A stretch of DNA of 64,000 nucleotides from Schizochytrium sp. CCTCC M209059 (taxonomy: Eukaryota; Sar; Bigyra; Thraustochytrida; Thraustochytriidae), in assembly GCA_000818945.1 (NCBI GenBank), contig KN805443.1, forward strand, positions 62,290 to 126,289, read 5' to 3'. The position numbers and the translations under genes were made by a program. Numbering within the stretch: the stretch's first letter is position 1; each line of letters starts with the position of its first letter. Shown here in pieces: positions 19,372 through 27,841 of the stretch. The notes under the pieces were generated by a model that worked only from the letters and a program-made list of their open reading frames with translations, had not been told where the DNA came from and ran no database searches.

Positions 19372-22300
19372 ATGGGAAAGGGCCCGAAGGATCGCGCTGC
19401 GGCGAGCCGCGCGTGGCTTGAGAAACTCGCACAGGACGTGCGCGAGGCTGGTGCAGGGTTCTGCGAAGTGGAGCTGCGCGACGCCTTCCGAGCCACCCTT
19501 GGCAAGCAGCCGTACTGGGACGAGGGAGCGCAGATCGCCAGCGCAGATGGCGGCGCTGACCACCGCGATCTCCCGCATCATCGTGGAGAGCTGCATAAAA
19601 GCACCGAAAGGTTTCTTCGTATTGTGGCAGCTTGGCGCGGTCGCATCACCGTCGAAGACGAGAGATACCTGCCAGACGCTGCAGTCCTTCTCATAAAACT
19701 ATACGGCGCTGAGCTATATACATTTGCCGGCGCGAGTGCGTGTTTCGCGCGCGGATCTCTGGAGCTGGAGGCGGCCGCAGATGTCCTGCAGCGCAAACTC
19801 AAGGTTCTCGCAGATCTTGATGGAGGCACGGATAAGACCTTTGCACGATGGACAAACAAAGCAAAAAAACAATCACACGCAATCGATGTCAATGGCTTTC
19901 GTCGACTCTTCCATCAACTCCTTCGAGGGCGCGACAGTGGTTTTTGTGCGCGCGAAATTGAAGAGGTCATCATGCGTTTCCTGGACCCTGCAGGAATCGG
20001 CGAAATCGACAAGGAAGCCTTGGAGAAATTTATTTACTCACGCGTACCACGATTTTGCGAGCATGCTGCCTGGATTACCAACGCAAGCATGAACGAGGAT
20101 CCCCGCGTTCTCGTAGACGTGCGGGTGCTTTCTACTCGCGCGACTAAGATGCAGCAGCTCGAGCTCGTAGATCAAGGCTTCGAGCATGCGATGGGCAGGA
20201 ACGTTGGCATATGGATAAAACGCGCCGCAAGGTCAGAGTATGCAGACAACGACGCTTTCCAACGCGCTCGAGTCACAGGCATTGTCTGTCAATGGACAAG
20301 GACCAAGGATCCTGCTGCAGAAGAGGCGCTCACGCGACACGGCTTTGTCGTCGCGACAGAGATTTCCACCCGATCCACGATCTTGAACCAACTTCTCACA
20401 CGCACCTCCACGCAGCCTCGTGTTTGGATCCGTAGAAACGCCCAAGCGCCGCGTGCGCTGTGCAATTTGTACGTGGGCCGCCTCGACGAAATGCCTCCTT
20501 GCAGAGACTTACAGCGTCTCGATACCTCGCCTGATCTTCGGGCGTTGCAAAATTGTGCCGTAGCGCTTTCCGCAACGTTAGCGCACGAGCTGGTCCTCTT
20601 TGGAAGGTTGATTCGAAGCGACGGTGACAGCGTGAAGCGCGATCTCGAAGTCGAGTTTGCCAAGATTGCAAGCGGACTGGGCGCAAGCGAACGCGAACAC
20701 GCAGAACGTCGGGATGCTCGAGCGCGCGCTTTGCGCATCGAAAAAGTCCGCAAGGATCTCGTAGACCAGCTCGTGTCAAACACGCTCGATGTACTCACCT
20801 CGCCAGAAAAATGTCTTTCTCGCCAACTTCCCGACACGGAGCTTCTTATCGAGTGCGCACGCGACGCATTGGACCTAACACAAACACAGCTCGAACATCC
20901 AGGCCAAAGGCCATCCAAAAAGAACCAACCGGTCGTACAGCCTGGACATTTGACGCGGCGTAAAGCCTGCGAGATACTTGACGGCGCTGGACTCACGGTC
21001 GACTCGGCGAAAAGCCTGAAAGAGCTCTTATCAGCGCTTGCAAGCACGACACCAGGAACAAAAAAGCTAGTATCAATGCGCGCATTACGGGAGCTTTTCC
21101 GATTCAATCCTGCGCGCGTACAAGAGCTCCTCGTCGAAGTGTGTCGAGTTCATGGTCAACGAGTTCTTGGCGACCTTGGTTCGCACGAGACAATTTCAGA
21201 GGCGTCACTTCGAGAGGGGCTTGCGCCAAGACTCTTGCTCACATCGTACGAATTTCGAGAATGGGAACTGGACCATGTTGTCCATGCATTTGGTCACGAG
21301 CACCGAACGGGGTATGTCGAGCTTGGCAAGCTTCGCGAGTCGGTTGCCTCAATCTTGACAGCCCTCGAGCGGGAAACACCAGAAACGAACCAAGCGATTG
21401 ACAACAAGAGCACCAAGACATTGCAGGGATTTCTCGTGGACTCTTTTGGTAACGAGTCTACTTACCGGGCACGCTTTGCAGAGCTCTCAGGTCGCGACCC
21501 TGATACCAATGCACGCATTTCTCTTGCGCGTCTTAAATCTATTGTGCGCAGACGGACCTTTGCAAGCGATGAACAAATCGGCGCGTTTTGGAGAGAACAT
21601 GGGATTCAAGCCGAAGGTTTCGTCGATGCCAAAGAACTTCACCGGATCGCCTGCACACTTGTGGCTCGTGAGTCGCCACGCCTTGATCGCGCCAAAATAT
21701 TGGAAGAACAAGTTGACGCGGCAGATTTTGACATCGAATTGAACAGTGATAGTGATGACAATGAGGCCCATGGGGAAGAGACCAAAAGAGCATCACTCTT
21801 TGCCCCCGAGGGACAGGTAATGCTCGACTGGAATGCATTGCGAGACTCGCTCTGCCGAACGGATGCATATTCGCTCAAAGCAATGCTGAAAGCGAAACAA
21901 GCACTTTCCGAAGTCGAACTCCGTGCCATGTTGTCAAAAACAGAAGCCATTCTCAGCCAAGGTCATTTTCAATCACTTGTTGATGTCGCGAAAACTGACA
22001 ATGGCGTTGCGGGAGAGTCAATATTGTGCTCTGCGAAGCTGCTGCGCGCGCTGTGGCCTGCGCAGGATCTTGCTCCTGATGCAGAGTGCCGACCGCGAGA
22101 ATTGCTCGAGGCTGCTCGTCAGACGATTCAGAAAAGTCTGCGGGGAGGTCTTGGAGCCAAGCGACTCATGCAGGACGTACTGCTCTACGACGCAGGCGAG
22201 CCTGAGCACTTTACCTGCGATCATCTCGCAAAGCTTGTCAAACGAATTGTCCCAAAGTCAGGGCTCAAGTCTGCAGACCGTGCGCACGATGGAACAATGC

Positions 22301-23778
22301 TTGCGAGGACCTTGCAAAGAAAAGTGCGAGGTGAGCACGTAGCCGGCGTACATGGGGAGATTCTCTTTGCTGAGCTGTGGACCTTTCTCGTTGACGAGAC
22401 AGTGGATAATTCGGGTCGCCAACGCACGGAAAACAGCGCTTACTCGGCGCATTTGAGGGACTTTGTCGAGGTAGAGAACCCCGCAGAGGCTTTTCAGAGG
22501 CTCGATGAAGATGGACTTGGAACTATCTCGCAGACTGCGTTTGGGGAAGCTATGCGCGCTGTGGCACCGCAGCTTCCACGGCCATGGCTGGCAAGTTTGC
22601 GCGAAGAATTCCGCACCACGTCCAATCAAGTCCGTTATGACGGGGCTCTGATGCAACGCCTGCAGTTACGGCCTCGCAAAGAGCTCGATGCCATGCTTCA
22701 GATTATCAGCGACCTGCGCTGTAAGGCTCAGCAATGCGTGAATGCACCAGATGGACTCCACTTGGTTGAGTTACTCCGTTCGCGGGACGAGTCAAGCTCT
22801 GGATATCTGACGCGGGAATCCTTTCGCGACGTTTTAGAAGACGATCTTAGTGCCAACACTGTGCTGAATGAGACGGAAATGCAAATGCTTTTGCGATGGG
22901 TTCAAAGCGCACACTCACCTTCGCTCGTAGACTATGGGCGTTTTGTGCGTATGATGGCGCCAAGCTATCGACAAGTGAATGGGGTACTGACTCGCCTCAA
23001 GGATCATTTAAAACTCTCGTCAGAGGTCGCCGGTGGCGAACTGGATATGCGCGCCGCTTTTGGCCGGGTGGACGCCATGGGCACGGGTCACATTTCGCGA
23101 CGGGACTTTGTCGCAACGCTAGGGAAACCGCTCGGGCTTTCCCCGCAACCACTCTCACTTCGAGATGTTCAGATCCTCTTGGATGACTTGGACCCTTCTG
23201 GTCACGATATGGTCGATTACGTGCGATTTTGCGCCCAGTGTCTGGGCATGGACGGCGAAAGGGGTGCTCTTATACAAAGCATTGGAGAGAAGGTCCGCGC
23301 CGCGTTACTACGAAGTCGTATTGATCCAAACCGTGTTTTTGCGAGAAATGACCCGACAGAGTCGGGGTATCTCGAATGCGAAGACTTTTTCGACGCGTGC
23401 GAAGACTTGTACATTCCCTGCAATCGTTCGGATCTTCTTTTGTTGGTGCAGCACTTTGATTGGCTCGAGGCTACGAAAAACTCGCGCTTGGTGCACTATA
23501 CACGCTTTGTGAGCGACCTCATTCGAGCTGGTGGTCCCGGGGGCATCTTTAGCCGAGTGGCACGCGCTCCTCCAGGTACTGCTCCAGTTCGTGGCGGGGA
23601 CACGGTATGGAATTCGTCTTCTGTGCAGCAATGGCTCGCGAGCGGCAGCACGAGTTTCGAAGCCAAATCCAAGTTTGTTCAAGTGTTTCGAAGCGTACAG
23701 CGAGCACGAGAGCACGCGGAGGGCGGCCGATCACCGTTGCGGGCAAGACAAGATTTCGGGGCCGACATTGCAATCTGA
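19372..23778 (+). CDS. Large multi-EF-hand protein, mostly degenerate loops
   Basis: 1468 residues, soluble and helical, no transmembrane segment. Repeated EF-hand-like units occur, mainly in the C-terminal half: LDPAGIGEIDKEAL, LDEDGLGTISQTAF, DESSSGYLTRESF, VDAMGTGHISRRDF, LDPSGHDMVDYVRF and DPTESGYLECEDF. Most lack one or more Ca-coordinating residues at loop positions 1, 3, 5 or 12, so calcium binding may be lost or restricted. This spacing of degenerate EF-hands over a long chain resembles EFCAB6-like flagellar or centriolar proteins, but I cannot assign an orthologue. An acidic stretch (NSDSDDNEAHGEE) sits mid-protein. I use the first ATG at 19372; the frame is open from a GTG at 19321. 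Confidence 0.85.
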   Translation: MGKGPKDRAAASRAWLEKLAQDVREAGAGFCEVELRDAFRATLGKQPYWDEGAQIASADGGADHRDLPHHRGELHKSTERFLRIVAAWRGRITVEDERYLPDAAVLLIKLYGAELYTFAGASACFARGSLELEAAADVLQRKLKVLADLDGGTDKTFARWTNKAKKQSHAIDVNGFRRLFHQLLRGRDSGFCAREIEEVIMRFLDPAGIGEIDKEALEKFIYSRVPRFCEHAAWITNASMNEDPRVLVDVRVLSTRATKMQQLELVDQGFEHAMGRNVGIWIKRAARSEYADNDAFQRARVTGIVCQWTRTKDPAAEEALTRHGFVVATEISTRSTILNQLLTRTSTQPRVWIRRNAQAPRALCNLYVGRLDEMPPCRDLQRLDTSPDLRALQNCAVALSATLAHELVLFGRLIRSDGDSVKRDLEVEFAKIASGLGASEREHAERRDARARALRIEKVRKDLVDQLVSNTLDVLTSPEKCLSRQLPDTELLIECARDALDLTQTQLEHPGQRPSKKNQPVVQPGHLTRRKACEILDGAGLTVDSAKSLKELLSALASTTPGTKKLVSMRALRELFRFNPARVQELLVEVCRVHGQRVLGDLGSHETISEASLREGLAPRLLLTSYEFREWELDHVVHAFGHEHRTGYVELGKLRESVASILTALERETPETNQAIDNKSTKTLQGFLVDSFGNESTYRARFAELSGRDPDTNARISLARLKSIVRRRTFASDEQIGAFWREHGIQAEGFVDAKELHRIACTLVARESPRLDRAKILEEQVDAADFDIELNSDSDDNEAHGEETKRASLFAPEGQVMLDWNALRDSLCRTDAYSLKAMLKAKQALSEVELRAMLSKTEAILSQGHFQSLVDVAKTDNGVAGESILCSAKLLRALWPAQDLAPDAECRPRELLEAARQTIQKSLRGGLGAKRLMQDVLLYDAGEPEHFTCDHLAKLVKRIVPKSGLKSADRAHDGTMLARTLQRKVRGEHVAGVHGEILFAELWTFLVDETVDNSGRQRTENSAYSAHLRDFVEVENPAEAFQRLDEDGLGTISQTAFGEAMRAVAPQLPRPWLASLREEFRTTSNQVRYDGALMQRLQLRPRKELDAMLQIISDLRCKAQQCVNAPDGLHLVELLRSRDESSSGYLTRESFRDVLEDDLSANTVLNETEMQMLLRWVQSAHSPSLVDYGRFVRMMAPSYRQVNGVLTRLKDHLKLSSEVAGGELDMRAAFGRVDAMGTGHISRRDFVATLGKPLGLSPQPLSLRDVQILLDDLDPSGHDMVDYVRFCAQCLGMDGERGALIQSIGEKVRAALLRSRIDPNRVFARNDPTESGYLECEDFFDACEDLYIPCNRSDLLLLVQHFDWLEATKNSRLVHYTRFVSDLIRAGGPGGIFSRVARAPPGTAPVRGGDTVWNSSSVQQWLASGSTSFEAKSKFVQVFRSVQRAREHAEGGRSPLRARQDFGADIAI

Positions 23779-23969
23779 TGAATCCTCATCTCAAGCGAGT
23801 AAGTGAATATTTTTTTTGAATGATCGATCAACTGATTGGTATCCTTATCGGTTTCGTACTTCAACAGCGCACTGACAACGGGCCGAAGATGAGATGTGAG
23901 TAAAAAAGGCTAACTATTTGTTCTCTTTTTTTTTCCACCCAAAAAAATTCTTGTTTGTATTTCTGCATT

Positions 23970-24585
23970 TTAGTCGTGACGACCCTTGAGGTGCTTTACA
24001 ATGTGCTCGTCGGGGGTAAGGATGTGCACAACGCCACCCCAGCCAGCAAGACAGTCACGGTCAACAGCAGCGAGCATGCACTGTGCAATGGTCTCGAAGA
24101 GCTCCTCCGGTTCGAGGTCTGGTTTGTAAAAGCTTTCGCAGGTACCAAAGAGCTCCGACTCGGAGGTTCCGGCCACGACAAAGTCGTCGGTAAAGACAGA
24201 GGCACCAAGAAGATCCTGGCCAGAGATGAAGGGCTTGTTGTCCGGACCCTCGAGACCAGCGACGATGGGCTCAATGAAATATGGGCCAAAGCGCCGCGCA
24301 TACAAGAAAGAGCTGAGCATGTTGTTGAAGACACTGGGCTTCATGTCGCGGTTCTCGCGAAGCTTGTACATGTTCACCTGCATGTCAAGCTTTTGCTTGA
24401 CCGTGTACACGTCTGAGATGAGGCCCGACAGGCCGAGAAGGGTCTTGTTGTTCATCTTAAAGACACGTTCCTGATTGGTCGCGATGGTGAGTGCCTGAGC
24501 GCCCATACGGGTATCACTCGCGATGGCGACACAGTTTTTGCCGGTCATGGCCACCACGGCGCTGCCATTGTACTCGAGGATGGAC
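23970..24585 (-). CDS. PSMB3: 20S proteasome subunit beta type-3 (5' exon not resolved)
   Basis: Non-catalytic beta-ring subunit of the 20S proteasome core. It shows SILEYNGSAVVAMTGKNCVA (family YNGGAVMAMKGKNCVA), KPFISGQDLLGA, TDDFVVAGTSESELFGTCES, ELFETIAQCMLAAVDRD and VHILTPDEHIVKHLKGR. As in other beta-3 subunits there is no N-terminal catalytic Thr. The coding exon begins after CAACAACACAG at 24586-24588, leaving about one base of the split codon (phase 2). The first exon should be a few codons upstream. One candidate is the ATG at 24757-24759 with a GC|GTGGGT donor, which is not convincing. About 205 residues visible, the full family length. Confidence 0.93.
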
Positions 24586-25549
24586 CTGTGTTGTTGCACG
24601 AATAGCAGAATGCATGGCACGAGCACAATCGAACGAAAGGCGCCAAGTAAGCCGTGTCTTTTTCGTCAGTTTTTCATGGGTCCAAGTATGCGAATGCTTT
24701 TCTAATTTGGGCAAGGCTCTATCTGGGCAAGGTCAAACGTAATGTGACACCCACGCACGCATTTTAGCGAGAAGCTTCGGGACGCATTTCCAAGACCTTT
24801 TGCGGCTTGCAGACGCCGTCAACATCCTCTCAATGACTGTCAACGTTGCTTCCGTCTTCGTCTTCGACGTCTTCGTCGCCTTCGTCTCCGCGAGCGGTAT
24901 CGGAGCCCTCCTCCGGCCTCGTCGTTCGTTTTTCAACCTACATGCTGTTGTTGTTGCTGTTGCTGCTCTTGTGTCAGGTGTCCTACCGGGCTACCTTTTC
25001 TAGCCGCTGCTGCGAACGCCAGGCGCGGGCAAGGGCACGGGTCAGGCGCGCAGAAAGAGCGGCCGGCGGGCGGGCAGCCGCGTGGGCGAGGCGAGCTGCG
25101 AGCGGGCGCGGCGGCGAAAGCGAACGGGGTCTAGACGTCGCGCGAAGCCGCCGGGCGCGAGATCGCGCGCGCGACCGCTACTACAAGTTTAAAGAGGCAA
25201 CCGCCCCCCTCGCTTCCTTCCCCTTCCCTGCCCGCTTCGTTCGGATTCGCCTGCCAGACTGCGCAACCCAGTCGGGGACTCCTGGTGTGCACCGTGGAGG
25301 GGTGCGCGCATAGGATAGGAATCGGGCGACGACTTAGAGCGCGGAGCAGCAGCAGATCGACTTGGAGCACAAGCGAGGCCAGCAGTCGCGCGCGCGGGCA
25401 GAAGGGCGGGCAGAAGAACGGGCGAAAGGGCGAGCAACAGGGCCAGCGAAGAGTGAAAAGTCTCGTCGCTCTCGCGAAATCGAGCGAGTCGAAAGTCTGT
25501 GAAAACGCGGCGATCGGTCGTGTGCAACAGAACGTAAAAAGGAAAAACC
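24586..25549. other. Divergent region between PSMB3 and the DPCK-Nudix gene
   Basis: 964 bp. It must hold the short first exon of PSMB3, not located with confidence. Around 25010-25170 it is very CpG-rich with GCGCGC runs, then purine-rich up to the DPCK start. No other gene seen. Confidence 0.5.
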
Positions 25550-26782
25550 ATGGGTGGCGGACCTTCAAGCTTGCCCAAGGTTGAGGCGCCAGAGGTTGCC
25601 GCGGAGCAGAAGGCGACGCTTCGCACGCCGCCCAATGCGGTCGTGATTGGCCTCACGGGCGGTATCGCTTCAGGAAAATCGACAGTGTGCCAAGTCCTTG
25701 AGCAGCAAGGTGGGGCCATTGTCCTCAACGCAGACCACTTTGGGCACGAGGCGTACAAGCCCGGAACGGCGTGCCAAGCCGAGCTCGTGGCGCACTTTGG
25801 GGACCAGATCATCAATAAAGAAGATGGCACGGTGGACCGCAAGACGCTCGGAGGTTTGGTCTTTGCAGATCCCAAGGAGCGCGAGGCCCTGAACGCAATT
25901 GTATGGCCTGCGATTCGCGATCTTTTGCGCCAGCGCGTGTTCGAAATCACCAACGAGAACCCAGCTGACCGCGCGGCCAAGTTGATTGTAATTGAAGCAG
26001 CGATCCTCATCGAAGCGAATTGGATGGATCTGATTGACGAGCTTTGGGTGGTCACGACTGATGTGGACACAGCTAAGACGCGACTCATGGCGCGCAACAG
26101 CATGAGCGAAGAGGATGCAATGAAGCGGATCAACTCGCAAATTTCCAATGAAGAGCGGCGGGCAGTGGCGCACGTGGATATTCCCAATGAGGGTGATGAG
26201 TCAGCACTCAAAGACGCTGTCGTCGCGGAGCTGGAAAAGCTCCACACTCGCTACTTGCGTCTCTCTGCTTTTGAAATGGTCGATGTGGTCGATAAGGAGG
26301 ACCAAGTCCAGACAACGGCCAAACGGGCCGTAGTCCGGGCCTTCAACCTGATTTCCAGATGCTCCTATGTTGTTCTGGTCCAACAAACTTCGGGCAAGAT
26401 CTTTGTCCAACGACGATCAGATCTGAAAGATTCTGGCCCTGGTCTCTTAGATCCTGCACCAGGCGGAGTTCTTGGCGCAGGCGAGTCCTACTTGCTCAAT
26501 GCGCAGCGGGAGATGGCCGAGGAAATGGGTCTTCCCGGGTTGTCGCTCGAGCATGTCTCCGCCCTATGGTATGAGGATGGAAAGGAGAGATCTTGGGGCA
26601 CCATCTTTTGCGCAAAGGTTGACGCCGATGTTTCTTCGCTCACCTTGCAGCCTTCGGAGGTGTCTAGCGTCGAACTCATGTCTCCGAAAGAGATTCTCAC
26701 TGCAGATCCATCTCAGTTCCTTCCCGGTGGACTCGCAGCATTCAAGCTGTGGTCCTCCAAACAACAGGAACAAGAACAGTGA
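25550..26782 (+). CDS. Dephospho-CoA kinase fused to a YfcD/IDI-like Nudix domain
   Basis: 410 residues, two domains. Residues about 31-235 are dephospho-CoA kinase (CoaE), the last step of CoA synthesis: P-loop GLTGGIASGKST (34-45), LNADHFGHEAY with the catalytic-site Asp, KLIVIEAAILIEANW, and LWVVTTDVDTAKTRLMARNSM. Residues about 255-405 are a Nudix hydrolase with a complete box (306-328: G-x5-E-x7-REMAEEMGL). The surrounding IFVQRRSDLKDSGPGLLDP and WYEDGKERSWGTIFCA resemble the bacterial YfcD/IDI-like branch. The N-terminus MGGGPSS fits an N-myristoylation signal (Gly2, Ser6). The start ATG at 25550 has an AACCATGG context. No intron. The fusion is seen directly; coupling of functions is inference. 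Confidence 0.93.
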   Translation: MGGGPSSLPKVEAPEVAAEQKATLRTPPNAVVIGLTGGIASGKSTVCQVLEQQGGAIVLNADHFGHEAYKPGTACQAELVAHFGDQIINKEDGTVDRKTLGGLVFADPKEREALNAIVWPAIRDLLRQRVFEITNENPADRAAKLIVIEAAILIEANWMDLIDELWVVTTDVDTAKTRLMARNSMSEEDAMKRINSQISNEERRAVAHVDIPNEGDESALKDAVVAELEKLHTRYLRLSAFEMVDVVDKEDQVQTTAKRAVVRAFNLISRCSYVVLVQQTSGKIFVQRRSDLKDSGPGLLDPAPGGVLGAGESYLLNAQREMAEEMGLPGLSLEHVSALWYEDGKERSWGTIFCAKVDADVSSLTLQPSEVSSVELMSPKEILTADPSQFLPGGLAAFKLWSSKQQEQEQ

Positions 26783-27841
26783 GCTAGGCATGACGATCGA
26801 AAAAGAAGAAACAAAAAAACAAAGAACAGCTGATGTTGAATTATTATTATCGAGCCATAACTTTGGTATCGATCTCTTTCCAATCGCCTTGTTCAGCTTC
26901 CTGTAACCTTGCGTTGTGTCGAGCCATGTCTCAATTCGTTGGGTCTGATTGTGTAAACTTCGAATGCTGGTATCATTGCAGTGCGGCGGCGTCAGAAAAG
27001 CTATGGATGAGAAAAGCTGCGGGTCAGAAAGCTAAGATTCGTGCATCATACGGATCTCTTGCCGCGTTTTGCGAGAAAACTTGCTTGACAGAACAAGGAT
27101 GCGTCGCTCGAATGACGTTGAAAGAAGCCAGCCATTAAGTGCGTCTCATGTCCATCATACGAGAAGAAGGAGCGCGCGCGTTTTTTGCAAGTAGTACATA
27201 GTATCAAAGTCTGGCGCGTGGGATAGAGAAGCCGCTGGACAATCGACTGTGCTCAAGCGCGGCAATTCCATCTGAACGACAGGAAAGATCTTTCAAGTTT
27301 AGATTTCTCAAGTTCGACGCCAATTGAAGTGCATTCGAAGAACTTGGAGCGATGATATATATATGTTAGTGCTTGATGTGGCAAAGAAATGCACGGCGAC
27401 GACGATGACCCGAATACTGCCAATCCTGCCGCATGGACGGTTCTCGATTATCGCAGCAGCCGCCTCTTTCGACGCCGCGCCAAGCTTGCCACAGCGCTCG
27501 CTCATGGACTACCAACTTCGCTCAAGTCTTAGTTTCGTCTTTGTTCAAGCTTATTATTGTAGAAGTTTCCATTTCTGCGGCAGCTCAGCGATCCGGATCA
27601 TTTGCAATGGTGAAAACCAAGTAAGTTACTTAGATCATCATCTATTTAAGCTCCTTCTTCATTCATCATTAATTCAGGATCAGAAAGGACTTTCCTTTGG
27701 AGGGAAAGCAAAAAGGGCGAAATGGGACATAATGGCAGTGTTTGAGGGGTTTTGCGAATGAAGACAAACCGGTCACGCTTTTTCGTCAGCTCGGCTTTTA
27801 GGCGCGAAAACGAGTTCGCACACGGAACACATCACTCAAAG
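26783..27841. other. Convergent intergenic region, DPCK-Nudix (+) versus Zn2Cys6 factor (-)
   Basis: 1059 bp. The left part is A-rich, with TATATATATG at about 27355-27364. A few short ORFs (for example 26833-27138) have no recognisable similarity. I see no supported gene. Confidence 0.5.

Noticed and set aside
24757..24759. ATG as first exon of PSMB3
   Set aside because: Phase would fit with a GC|GTGGGT donor, but the donor is weak and other short exons are possible. Not annotated as part of the gene.
25189..26247. 352-residue minus-strand ORF antisense to the DPCK domain
   Set aside because: Shadow of the DPCK frame, whose P-loop and Nudix box are unambiguous.
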